This document shows positions 32,837 through 43,586 of a stretch of DNA of 64,000 nucleotides, one piece after another. The position numbers and the translations under genes are program-made. The stretch is from Pleurodeles waltl. Its lineage: Eukaryota > Chordata > Amphibia > Caudata > Salamandridae. The stretch spans positions 54,679,533 through 54,743,532 of the forward strand of contig NC_090444.1 in the NCBI RefSeq assembly GCF_031143425.1, written 5' to 3'. The notes below the pieces were generated by a model. That model saw only the letters and a program-made list of their open reading frames with translations, was not told the DNA's origin and did no database searches. Each line of letters begins with the position of its first letter. The stretch's first letter is position 1.

Positions 32837-33900
32837 TTAGTGTCATAGTGGGCACAGAACAGCACACTTAACACAATGACGAATGTGAACTCCTAATGGT
32901 ACAGAGTCATGATACAAGGGGTAAGGAAAATATATCAGTTGCGTACCCATTTCCCAAGTTTTTTTAGAGCCCCTGGGTACACATGGATGTAAACTCCCCT
33001 GTCGCTATAAGCGGATCAATACAAGGATTACTGAAGGGTAATATAGAGGGAAATACTCTTTTGGCAGTTTGAGTTCTCTGATTCACTTATTTGCTAATTT
33101 TTAAATCTTTGCTGAGTACCTGCCCACATCCACAAACATAAACATGGGTTGCAGCAGGGTGGTTGGCTTTTTTATGGAGACTGAGGCCAATGCAGATAGC
33201 AGTGCATTGAGTCACTGCATGAGTGTGTAACTTATTGATGCCTGTGAATGTTCCAGCGCATCTAGGGGCACATTTATGGAAAGTGGTGCTGCTCCTTAGC
33301 GCCCCCCTAACGCTACCATGTGTGCACCATATTTAAAATACGTTGCACCACTGCGCAGAGTAGGGGGCAATAGCGTCATTTTTCATGACGCTATTGATGT
33401 ACTCTGCAGGAGTAGTGCCAAAATATTGGCCCTACACCTGCAGAGTACATAGGGGACCATTATAAATAATAGAAGCCCCCTTTTACCGCCTGCTTTGAGC
33501 AGGCGTTAAAAGTGCCGTACAAAATAATGCAAGGAAATCTCTTTGATTCTTAGGCCATTTTTCCACCCCATCCTAACAGGGGAAGGACCCCTTTGCATAC
33601 ATTATGCCTGGCACAGGCATAATGGAGCACAAAGAGTTACAAATTGGCGCAATGCATGCATTGCACCACATTGTATACAAGGAGCTAGGATTTTGACCTT
33701 GTTGGGCCACATTAGTGTAAACAGAAATTACGCTAATGTGGCACATGGTGGCGCTAGGGGATTATAAATATGACCCCAACTATGTAACTCCATGCACTGA
33801 GTTATAAAAACTTGTTCAGGTCTAAAAGGCAACAGGTTGGTATTTTTGAGTACCATCTTTGAAATGACAAGGGCCGTATGAAAATGCATTTTGGCATATT
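32837..33900. repeat. Duplicated locus segment (partner of 4775-5330)
   Basis: Colinear with 4775-5330 apart from the MITE at 33265-33779. Confidence 0.85.
33265..33779. mobile_element. Harbinger-like MITE nested in the duplicated segment
   Basis: Left end 'GGGGCACATTTATGGAAAG', right end 'ATTATAAATATGACCCC', with CTA on both sides (33262-33264 and 33780-33782). The partner locus near 5211 reads ATCTAGTATGTAACTCC without the element, so the insertion came after the duplication. The interior resembles MITE B. Confidence 0.8.
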
Positions 33901-34460
33901 TATGCTGCTGTGATGTGACTAGAGTGCATTACTTTTCGAAAGTCGGAGGGTTTGTGAGTTTCAAGTGCGATTGGAGTAACATAACAAATAAAAACTGCCC
34001 TCAGTATTATACATAAACATCAGTACATGTTGACGCCGTTTCAGCCTTGACCTGTAGCCACTCCATCACCACCCACAACCAAAAGCAATGCATGGCAAGG
34101 GGTTGGCTGCCACATGTGGTTGGGTGCAGGGCCTGCCCACAGACCAGGCTCTATGGCCAACCTCTGCCATGCATAGTCTTACACTGTGGTTGGCCATCTG
34201 TGTGTAGGGTTGGGTGCTAGACCTGGCCCAGGCCAAAAGGTAGAGATGGGTCATACATGACAAAGGTAGTTAGATTTTAACTTAACATTTAAAAATCATA
34301 GAAATGCAGTGAAAAAACACTACCATTTATAAACAAAAAAACTATAAAATACACCAGATATACGTAACTGACATAAGTAAGACTTGCACCTCTGTGATGC
34401 GCTTCTTATGACCTCACAAATTACATCAATAATGGAATCTGAAATCTATGGCAGCAAAAG
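33901..34460. other. Non-coding stretch
   Basis: No gene recognised. Repeated 'GGTTGGGTGC' and 'GGTTGGC(C/T)' words near 34080-34240 suggest an old repeat fragment. Confidence 0.4.

Positions 34461-34461
<1 letters not shown>

Positions 34462-34510
<49 letters not shown>
34462..34510. repeat. (TA)n microsatellite
   Basis: About 24 uninterrupted TA units followed by GTGTGTC. Confidence 0.97.
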
Positions 34511-34516
<6 letters not shown>

Positions 34517-34559
34517 CAGTTACGTATAACAGGCCCATTTCAGTTTTTTTAGTTTTCAA

Positions 34560-34716
34560 ATTGAACTATCTCCCTCATTTGTTACTCCACATCGTGAAGT
34601 TCTCATGTGAAATAGAATTGGTGATATTTGTCTGCTGATAAATTTGCATCATCATCTCATTTGATTTGCCTGCAAATGTTTTACTTACTAATAAGCCTGC
34701 CATATGTCCTGCAGTA
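34560..34716 (+). repeat. Duplicated WAP-locus segment, copy 3, left part
   Basis: Matches 690-843 of copy 1 (for example 'TGTGAAAT(A/T)' and 'TTGGTGATATTT', 'TTTGCATCAT', 'CTGCAAATGTT'). It is cut off by the retrotransposon, and the right part resumes at 46575. Confidence 0.8.
34694..34716 (+). pseudogene. WAP exon copy 3, 5' fragment
   Basis: Reads K-P-A-I-C-P-A-V in the WAP frame, equivalent to the first-cysteine region of the exon at 817. The acceptor AG of copy 1 corresponds to TA here, so splicing into it is doubtful. The exon stops at CTGCAGTA (34709-34716), where the retrotransposon LTR begins. The remainder is at 46575-46650, and about 45 bases of exon are missing between them. Confidence 0.75.
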
Positions 34717-37362
34717 GCATTTCTTTTGCCACCCATAGGGAGATCTGACAATTCTTACACAGGCCTGCCACTGCAGCCTGAGTGAAATAACGTCCACATT
34801 ATTCCACAGCCATTTACCACTGTACTTAAGTAACTTATAAGTCACCTATATGTCTAACCTTCAACTGGTGAAGGTTGGGTGCAAAGTTACTTAGTGTGTG
34901 GGCACCCTGGCACTAGCCAAGGTGCCCCAACATCGTTCAGGGCAAATTCCCTGAACTTTTTGAGTTAGGGGAAACCATTTCACGCGTGCACTATACATAG
35001 GTCACTACCTATGTATAGCGTCACAATGGTAACTCCGAACATGGCCATGTAACATGTCTAAGATCATGGAATTTTCACCCCAATGCCATTCTGGCATTGG
35101 GGAGACAATTCCATGATCCCACGAGTCTCTAGCACAGACCTGAGTACTGCCAAACTGCCTTTCCCAGGGTTTCACTGCAGCTGCTGCTGCTGCCAACCCC
35201 TCAGACAGGTGTCTGCCCTCCTGGGGTCCAGCCAGGCCTGGCCCAGGAAGGCAGAACAAAGGACTTCCTCAGAGAGATGGTGTTACACCCTCTCCCTTTG
35301 GAAAAAAATTTCAGGGCTGGGGAGGAGTAGCCTCCCCCAGCCTTTGGACATGCTTTAATGGGCACAGATGGTGCCCATCTCTGCAAAAGCCAGTCTACAC
35401 CGGTTCAGGGATCCCCCAGCCCTGCTCTGGCGCAAAACTGGACAAAGGAAAGGGGAGTGACCACTCCCCTGACCTGCACCTCCCATGGGAGGTGCCCAGA
35501 GCTCCTCCAGCGTGCCCCAGACCTCTGCCATCTTGGATTCAGAGGTGTGCTGGCACACTGGACTGCTCTGAGTGGCCAGGGACAACAGGTGACGTCAGAA
35601 ACTCCTTCTGATAGGCTCTTACCTGTGTTACTAGCCTATCCTCCTTCCTAGGAAGCCAAACCTCCTTTTCTGGCTATTCAGGGTCTCTGCTTTGTGGAAT
35701 TCTTCAGATACCGAATGCAAGAGCTCACCAGAGTTCCTCTGCACTTCTCTCTTCACCTTCTGCCAAAGGATCGACCGCTGACTGCTCAGGAAGGCCTGCA
35801 AAATGGCAACAAAGTAGAAAGACGACTACTGCAACCTTGTATCGCTTCATCCTGCCGGCCTTCTCAACTGTTTCCTGGTGGTGCATGCTCTGGGGGTAGC
35901 CTGCCTCCTTCTTGCACAGGAGCTCTGAAGAAATCTCCCGTGGGTCGACGGAATCTTCCCCCTGCAACCGCAGGCAACAAACAACTGCATCACCGGTCCT
36001 CTGGGTCCCCTCTCAGCATGACGAGCGTGGTCAATGGAACTCAGCAACTCTGTCCAAGTGACTCCCACAGTCCAGTGACTCTTCAGTCCAAGTTTGGTGG
36101 AGGTAAGTCCTTGCCTACCCACGCTAGACTGCATTGCTGGGTACCGCGTGATTTGCAGCTGCTCCGGCTCCTGTGCACTCTTCCAGGATTTCCTGGTCCT
36201 GGGTCCCCGACACTCTAACCTGCAGTGCACAACCTTCTGAGTTATCCTCCAGTGTTGTGGGACTCCCTTTTCTGACTTCGGGTGGACTCCGGTTCACTCC
36301 TCTTCTAAGTGCCTGATCTGGTACTTCTGTGGGTGCTGCTTGCTTCTGTGAGGGCTCCCTGACTTGCTGGGCGCCCCCTCTGTCTCCTCATCCAAGTGGC
36401 GACATCCTGGTTCTTTCCTGGGCCTCAGCAGCATCCAAAAACCCTAACCGCGACCCTTGCAGGTAGCAAGGCTTGTTTGCGGTCTTTCTGCGTAGGAACA
36501 CCTCTGCAAGCTTCTTCACAACGTGGGACATCCATCCTCCAAAGGGGAGGTTCCTAGTCCTCTTCGTTCTTGCAGAAACCAAAGCTTCTTCCATCCAGTG
36601 GCAGCTTCTTTGCACCCTCAGCTGGCATTTCCTGGGCATCTGCCCACTCTCAACATTGTTGCGACTCTTGGACTTGGTCCCCTTGTTTCACAGGTACTCA
36701 GGTCTGGAAATCCACTGTTGTTGCTTTGTTGGTGTTGGTCTTCCTTGCAGAAACCCCCTATCACGACTTCTGTGCTCTCTGGATGTTATAGGTGCACTTT
36801 ACACCTACTTTTCAGGGTCTTGGGGTGGGCTATTTTTCTAACCCTCACTGTTTTCTAACAGCCCCAGCGACCCTCCACAAGCTCACATAGGTTTGGGGTC
36901 CGTTCGTGGTTCGCATTCCACTTTTGGAGTATATGGATTGTATTGCCCCTATACCTATGTGCCCCTATTGCAATCTACTCTAACTTTACATTGCTTGCAC
37001 TACTTCCTTTTGCTATTACTGCATATTTTTGGTATTGTGTACATATATCTTGTGTATATAACTTATCCTCATACTGAGGGTACTCACTGAGATACTTTTG
37101 GCATATTGTCATAAAAATAAAGTACCTTTATTTTTAGTATATCTGTGTATTGTGTTTTCTTATGATATTGTGCATATGAAACCAGTGGTATAGTAGGAGC
37201 TTTGCATGTCTCCTAGTTCAGCCTAAGCTGCTTTGCTATAGCTACTTTCTATCAGCCTAAGCTGCTAGAAACACCTCTTCTACACTAATATGGGATAACT
37301 GGACCTAGTACAGAGTGTAAGTACCCCTTGGTACCCACTACAAGCCAGGCCAGCCTCCTACA
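34717..37362 (+). repeat. 5' LTR of the Gmr1-like element, 5'-truncated
   Basis: Matches 43918-46574 of the 3' LTR. It starts at the shared CTGCAGTA, so about 331 bases of the LTR start are missing. It ends CAGCCTCCTACA. An AATAAA at 37116-37121 lies inside a perfect small hairpin (AAAAATAAAG / CTTTATTTTT, 37113-37135). Open frames inside it are not conserved in the other LTR and are not genes. Confidence 0.9.
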
Positions 37363-37683
37363 TTGGCTGTGCAGCGGTGGGATAAGTACTTGTAACTACT
37401 TACCACTTTGTCATATTGTACTTTTCATAAGAGAATAATATACAAAACAAGTTCAGTGTATCTACACCTAACCAAAAACTTTTGCTTTTCTTCTCTTACA
37501 CTATCTGCTAAGTGCTGAAAAGTACCTCTAAAACTTTCTAAAAGTTTCAAAAAGTTGAAAAAGGTTTTTTTTCTGTTCTTTAAAAAGTCCTGAAAGTATT
37601 TCTCTCTTTTATCTGTCTCTAAACTTTCTTCTATCATGTCTGGTGTAGGAACTCCTCTTAATTTAGTCAATACAACTTATTAG
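37363..37683 (+). other. Leader of the Gmr1-like element
   Basis: Begins TTGGCTGTGCAGCGGTGGGA, the expected place of the primer-binding site (TGG at 37364), but I could not assign a tRNA. No gene here. Confidence 0.5.
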
Positions 37684-39403
37684 CACCTTAACTTTAAGAG
37701 CCTAAGGAGTCTCTGCATTGAGAGAGGTTTAGTGGTAGGAAAGAACCCTTCTAGAGATTTGCTGTCTAATATGCTTGTTGAGAATGATAAGGCCCCGGGT
37801 GGCACCTCATCGGAAAAGTTAGTAGACAGCTCACACTCTGACTCAGGGGAGCCCCTTGAGGTAGTGGTACAGGGTTCTCTTCCTAATCTGCCCCTTAGCA
37901 GAACACCTGGCATAGCTGGTAGTAATAGAATCTCCCATCACAGTAGGGATGTTTTTGTTCCTGGAGGCCAGGTTGTTAGGGTGCCAACTGTTAGGGACAG
38001 GTCTCCCTCTGCTCATTCAAAATATTCTTCTGTGTCAAAACATTCCCAACCCACCCACCCTGATGACAAAATGTTAGAAAGGGAACTCAATAAGTTGAGA
38101 GTGTAAGAGACCAGGCTGAAGCTTAAACAGCAACAGCTGGCTCTAGACAGGGAATTCCTAGACTTAGAAAAAGAGAGACAGAGGTTGGGATTTGAACCCC
38201 ATGGTGGCAGCAGCAGTATTCCTGATAGCAATCCTGTGAGAGATCATGATTCTAGGAATCTGCATAAGATAGTTCCCCCTTACAAGGAGGGAGATGACAT
38301 TAACAAGTGGTTTGCTGCACTTGAGAGGGCCTGTATGGTATAGGGGGTCCCTCAAAGGCAGTGGGCTGCTATCCTATGGCTATCTTTCAGTGGAAAGGGT
38401 AGGGATAGGCTCCTTACTGTTAAAGAAAGTGATGCCAATAATTTTACAGTTTTGAAGAATGCACTCTTAGATGGATTTGGCTTAACCACTGAACAATACA
38501 GGATTAAGTTCAGAGAAACCAGAAAGGAGTCCTCACAAGACTGGGTAGACTTTGTTGACTATTCAGTGAAGGCCTTGGAGGGGTGGTTACATGGCAGTAA
38601 AGTTTCTGACTATGAAAGCCTGTACAATCTAATCCTGAGAGAGCATATTCTGAATAACTGTGTGTCTGATTTGTTACACCAATATATAGTGGACTCAGAT
38701 CTGACCTCTTCTGAAGAATTGGGAAACAAGGCAGACAAATGGGTCAGAACAAGAGTGAACAGAAAAGTTCATACAGGGGGTGACAAGGATTGCAAGAAGA
38801 AAGATGGTAAGTCTTCAGACAAGGGTGGGGACAAATCTAAAAATGAGTCTTCATCAGGCCCACAAAAACACTCTGGTGGGGATGGTGGGTCCAAACCCTC
38901 TTCTAATCAAGTAAAAAAACCATGGTGCTATTTATGTAAAGTTAAAGGTCATTGGACAACTGATGGCAATTGTCCAAAGAAAAGCACCAAGCCTCCCACT
39001 ACCACAATCCCTACTGCAACCTCTAGTGCCCCTAGTAATAGCAGTGGTGGTGGGAGCAAACCTACTAATAGCCGATCCAAGGGAGTAGCTGGGCTCACTC
39101 TTGGTAATTTAGTTGGGGTTTGTCTTGTTAGGGAGACCACAGAGGCTGTGTTAGTCTCTAAAGGTGTCATTGGTTTGGCCACCTTGGTTGCTTGTCCCCT
39201 TAATATGGATAAGTACAAGCAACTGCCCCTAATCAATGGTGTTGAGGTTCAGGCCTACAGGGACACAGGTGCCAGTGTTACCATGGTAATAGAGAAACTG
39301 GTACACCCTGAAAAACAACTACTTGGTCACCAGTACCAAGTGGCAGACACTCATAAAAACTCTCTTAGCCACCCCATGGCTGGTGTGAATCTCAACTGGG
39401 GGG
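37684..39403 (+). pseudogene. gag: gag and N-terminal protease of the Gmr1-like element
   Basis: One frame from about 37684 with in-frame TAA at 38104-38106 and TAG at 38341-38343. After a basic coiled-coil-like stretch rich in Lys/Glu/Leu comes the capsid-like region (WFAALERAC, DWVDFVDYS). A Lys/Ser/Gly-rich linker follows, then one zinc knuckle CYLCKVKGHWTTDGNC (near 38936-38980; C-x2-C-x4-H-x5-C). The aspartic protease begins with YRDTGAS (39262-39273), joined to Gag in the same frame. Protease is cut off near 39403 by inserted sequence. No ATG is seen at the start; the frame opens after a TAG at 37681. Confidence 0.85.
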
Positions 39404-40336
39404 GGCGGTTACTGGTCTGTGGGGGATTGGGGTTGTGATCTGGGATACAGAGAACACAGACGCAGATTTTTAACCCTTAACAGGGGTTTTTCTTTCTTTA
39501 TTTTAAGTTCTAGGAGAGGTGGAACACAGTGATAGGATGGTAGCCTTTTTTTCCTCTCATTTGTTGCTCTTCCTCCAATCTGTAGGACTTTGCAGGTCTT
39601 TAATGGTTTCCTTCAATTTTTCTTTTCCAGGTGGCGAGTTTCAGGTGTCCTCCCCTGGGTCCACGATTTCCCTCGGAAGAACAAAAGAGGATACAGCAGG
39701 TAAGTAGGACGGTATTTTCTTGGTCTACTGATTTCTGTGATTAGTGAGGGGAGGGGTGGAGCTGTGAGGGAGTAGTGAGGGACTAACTAAACAAACACTA
39801 ATAGGTCTTGTGGAATTTTTACTTTAGTGGGATGGTTAGGATTTTGTGAGGAGGAGTGGGTTTTTGCTCTCTCTATTAGTCGAGTGGCAGGGGGCCCTGG
39901 GAGTTTCCCCCGTCTTTCACCTCCTGTCTTTTCCCACCCTCTCTCTCTCTCTCCCCCTCCCCTTCTTTCCCCTTATTGTTGCTGCCCTTAAAAAGGGTCC
40001 GTACCTTGTGCAGCCACGACCCTCCTGGGCCGTGGCAGGCTGCTTCGTGTCCTCTTTGTCTTTCTGCTCCGGCCGTCTTTTCTGTGTCGGGATCTGCTCT
40101 CCGCTCCTGGTCTCCTCGTTCGGGTGCTCAATGGAAATCCTTTGGCTCCGGTTTCTCCTCTCTCCTCTCGTTCGCGGCGTCTTCATTATTTAAAGTTCCG
40201 GCAACCCGGAAGTCTGGGGCCGATTGCCGTCTCCGCCTCTACGCATCTCCATGCCGACGTGGGCGGAAGTCGGGGAAGGTGCCGGGCGAACGCCAATTCT
40301 GGATGTTCGTAGGCGAGGCGAGTGACGCCCGCCTAC
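39404..40336. mobile_element. Unclassified insertion in the protease region
   Basis: About 930 bp that interrupts protease, whose C-terminal strand motif resumes as VVVASDLPVDCLLGND. The ends show a weak inverted similarity (GGGCGGTTACT against GGCGGGCGTCACT). The right half is GC-rich with many CpGs, and the left half is T-rich. It encodes nothing recognisable. It might be a solo LTR or a non-autonomous DNA element. Confidence 0.55.
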
Positions 40337-40560
40337 ATGGTCCAAAGAAAGTTGTGGTTGCCTCAGATTTACCTGTAGACTGTCTACTAGGGAATGATTT
40401 AGAGACAGCTTGGGCAGAAGTGGAGTTGGAGGCTCATGCAGCAATGCTGGGCATTCCAGCTTGGGCAGAAGTGGAGTTGGAGGCTCATGCAGCAATGCTG
40501 GGCATTCCTGTGCATATTTATTTTTGCTTTGACAAGGGCTCAGGCCAAAAAGCAAAACGA
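40337..40560 (+). pseudogene. Protease end of the Gmr1-like element with in-frame 51-bp duplication
   Basis: Reads GPKKVVVASDLPVDCLLGND, the end of a retroviral-type protease. Then comes a 17-codon unit beginning AWAEVELEAH that is present twice (40407-40457 and 40458-40508) with identical bases. The frame is lost soon after, near 40550. Confidence 0.8.
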
Positions 40561-41045
40561 ACAGGGTGACTTGGATCCTGGAACATTGGACCAAGTGCTC
40601 CCTAAAGCTAGGGTATGTAAGGGTAAATCCCTACCCACTATCCCTCCCTCTACTGATGATTCTACTTCTGAGGAAGAAGAATTTCCCCCCTGTGCAGAAC
40701 CTTCACCAGAGGAGCTGGAAGCAGACACTGCTGAGCTTTTGGGTGGAGGGGGGCCTGCCAGGGAGGAGCTGAGTGTGGCACAGCAATCCTGTCCAACATT
40801 AGAGGGTCTCAGACAGCAAGCTGCAAACAACAAAATGGGGATGTCAGTGACTCACATAGAGTTGACTAAGAGGACAACCTCTTGTACACAGAGGCAAGAG
40901 ATCCAAAACCTGGAGCAGCCAGGAGATTGGTCATTCCCCTGCAGTACAGAGAGTTCCTCCGAACTCTGGCACACAACATTACCTTGGCTGGACATTTGGG
41001 TCAGATTAAAACATAGGAAAGGCTTGTCCCCCTGTTTCACTGGCC
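40561..41045 (+). pseudogene. Protease-integrase linker and integrase zinc-finger start
   Basis: An acidic linker (TSEEEEFPP, SPEELEAD) leads into the start of integrase. In the frame that continues into the core, His residues of the HHCC finger are seen (AHNITLAGHLG), then a TAG near 41014. A frame change is needed to join the linker to the core. In related elements this region is continuous coding sequence. Confidence 0.7.
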
Positions 41046-41835
41046 TAGGATGTCAGAGGACACAAAAGATTTTAGTAAGTCTTGCGTGACCTGCCAAGCC
41101 AGTGACAAAACTGGTGGCACTCCAAAGGCTCCCCTTATTCCACTGCCTGTGGTTGGGGTTCCCTTTGAAAGGGTAGGGGTTGACATAGTTGGCCCCCTTG
41201 GCCCTCCTACTGCTTCAGGTAATAGGTTTATCTTGGTGGTAGTGGACCATGCCACAAGATATCCTGAAGCTATTCCTCTAAGGACCACTACAGCTCCTGC
41301 AGTGGCAAAAACCCTCCTGGGAATCTTTTCCAGGGTGGGTGTCCCAAAAGAGGTTGTATCAGACAGGGGTAGCAACTTTAATTCTGCATACTTGAAGGCC
41401 ATGTGGAAGGAATGTGGTGTAACATACAAATTCACCACAGCTTATCATCCACAAACAAATGGACTGGTAAAGAGGTTTAATAAAACTCCCAAAGGAATGA
41501 TAATGGGACTCCCTGAAAAACTCAGGAGGAGATGGGATGTCCTGTTACCTTGCCTCCTTTTCACTTACAGGGAGGTATCCCAGAAAGGAGTGGGCTTCAG
41601 CCCCTTTGAACTCCTATTTGGGCACCCTGTAAGAGGTCCTCTAACACTTATGAAGGAGGTTTGGGAACAACCTTCAAAAGCTCCTAAGCAAGATATAGTG
41701 GACTATGTACTTGGCCTAAGATCCAGAATGGCAGAGTACATGAAAAAGGCCAGTAAAACCTTCAGGCCAGCCAAGAGCTCCAAAAGCAATGGCATGACCA
41801 GAAGGCTGTTCTGATTCAGTACCAACCAGGACAGA
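41046..41835 (+). pseudogene. Integrase of the Gmr1-like element, catalytic Glu lost
   Basis: The frame shows the CxxC of the zinc finger (SCVTCQ), then the core with the first aspartate in GVDIVGPL and the second in SDRGSNF. The position of the catalytic glutamate reads GLVKRFN (codon AAG at 41470), so the D,D-35-E triad is broken. YHPQTNG just before it is the usual gypsy signature. The frame breaks near 41800, and the C-terminal domain continues in the next feature. Its location upstream of reverse transcriptase defines the Gmr1-type order. Confidence 0.88.
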
Positions 41836-43556
41836 AGGTGTGGGTACTGAAGCCTGTGGCCCCAAGAGCACTCCAAGACAAATGGAGTGGACCCCATCTC
41901 ATTGTTGAAAAGAAGGGCGAGGTCACCTACTTGGTTGACCTGGGCACTGCCAGGAGTCCCCTTAGGGTGCTCCATGTCAATCGCCTAAAACCCTACTATG
42001 ACAGGGCTGATCTCACCCTGATTATGGAAACAGATGAAGGACAGGAAGAAGAGAGTGACCCTCTCCCTGATCTCTTCTCTTCCACAGAACAGGATGCTCT
42101 AGTGGAAGGTGTAGTTTTGGCAGACTGTCTCACTGCTGAGCAGAAAGACAACTGCATGAATCTCCTAGGTCAGTTTTCTGAACTCTTTTCTACTGTGCCA
42201 GGCACCACTTCTTGGTATGAGCACACTATAGATACTGGAGACAGCATGCCTGTCAAAAGTAAGATCTATAGGCAGCCTGACCATGTCAGGGACTGCATAA
42301 AACAAGAAGTTCAGAAAAGGTTTGAACTAGGAGTGGTTGAACATTCTGAAAGCCCATGGGCCTCCCCTGTGGTGCTTGTACCGAAGCCTCACTCAAAAGA
42401 TGGGAAAAGGGAGATGAGGTTTTGTGTAAATTACAGAGGTCTCAACGAGGTAACAAAAAATGATGCTCACCCTATACCCAGGGCAGTTGAGCTCATAGAT
42501 ACACTGGCATCTGCCAAGTATCTAAGCACCTTTGATTTGACTGCAGGGTATTGGCAGATCAAGTTATCAGAGGATGCTAAAGCAAAAACAGCATTTTCAA
42601 CTATTGGAGGGCACTACCAATTCACAGTAATGCCCTTTGGTTTGGAAAATGCACTTGCCATGTTTCAGAGGTTGGTGAACACAGTCCTGCAAGGGTTGGA
42701 GGCTTTTAGTGCAGCATATTTGGACGATATAGCTGTCTTTAGCTCCACCTGGGATGTTCACCTGGTCCACCTGTGGAAAGTTTTAGAGGCCCTGCAAGAG
42801 GCAGGCCTCACTATCAAGGCTTCAAAGTGCCAGATAGGGCAGGGGAAAGTGGTTTATCTGGGACACCTGGTAGTTGGAGAACAGATTGCACCACTTCAGG
42901 GAAAAATCCATACAATCATGGATTGGGTTCCCCCTACAACTCAGACCCAGGTAAGAGCCTTCCTAGGCCTCACTGGGTATTACAGGAGATTCATTAAAAA
43001 CTATGGCTCCATTGCAGCCCCACTTAATGATCTCACTTTCAAGAAAATAACTAAAAAGGTATTGTGGACAGCTAGCTGTCAGAAAGCTTTTGAGGAGCTC
43101 AAACAGGCCATGTGCACTGCACCTGTCCTAAAATGCCCATGTTACTCCAAGAAATTCATTGTTCAAACTGATGCATCTGAATTAGGGGGAGGGGCAGTCT
43201 TATCACAATTCAATTCTGAGGGCCAGGATCAACCCATTGCTTTTATCAGCAGGAGGTCGACCCCTAGAGAAAAGCGTTGGTCTGCTATAGAGCGGGAGGC
43301 CTTTGCTGTGGTCTGGGCACTGAAGAAGTTGAGGCCATACCTGTTTGGCACTCACTTCATTGTTCAGACAGACCACAAACCTGTACTTTGGCTAAAACAA
43401 ATGAAAGGTGAAAACCCTAAATTGTTGAGGTGGTCCATATCTCTACAGGGAATGGACTATACAGTGGAACATAGACCTGGGAGTACCCACTCCAATGCAG
43501 ATGGACTCTCCAGATATTTCCACTTAGACAATGAAGACTCATCAGGTCATGGCTAG
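41836..43556 (+). pseudogene. Integrase C-terminus, reverse transcriptase and RNase H of the Gmr1-like element
   Basis: An open frame of 572 codons. It starts with the GPY/F-type end of integrase (DKWSGPHLIV, HVNRLKPYY) and a short acidic linker. Reverse transcriptase follows: RFCVNYRGLNEVT, FDLTAGYWQI (catalytic Asp), MPFGLENA and the catalytic loop YLDD (near 42718-42729), all intact. The thumb (YLGHLV) and connection (RAFLGLTGYYRRFI) come next. RNase H has TDASELGGGA, an E in EREAFAVV and TDHKP, and the end HSNADGLSR. The domain set is intact, but no start codon links it to the gag frame, and upstream integrase is broken. Confidence 0.9.
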
Positions 43557-43569
43557 TCTTATTGTCCTT

Positions 43570-43586
43570 CGTTTGGGTGGGGGTTG
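43570..43586 (+). other. Polypurine tract of the Gmr1-like element
   Basis: GTTTGGGTGGGGGTTG directly before the 3' LTR start TGTAGG. Confidence 0.6.

Noticed and set aside
34462..34510. (TA)n run considered as a replication origin or regulatory site
   Set aside because: A plain microsatellite without any other origin feature.
35694..36841. Long open frames (up to 174 codons) within the 5' LTR of the Gmr1-like element
   Set aside because: The matching frames in the 3' LTR are shifted or broken, codon content is arbitrary and no domain is visible. They are chance frames in GC-rich LTR sequence.
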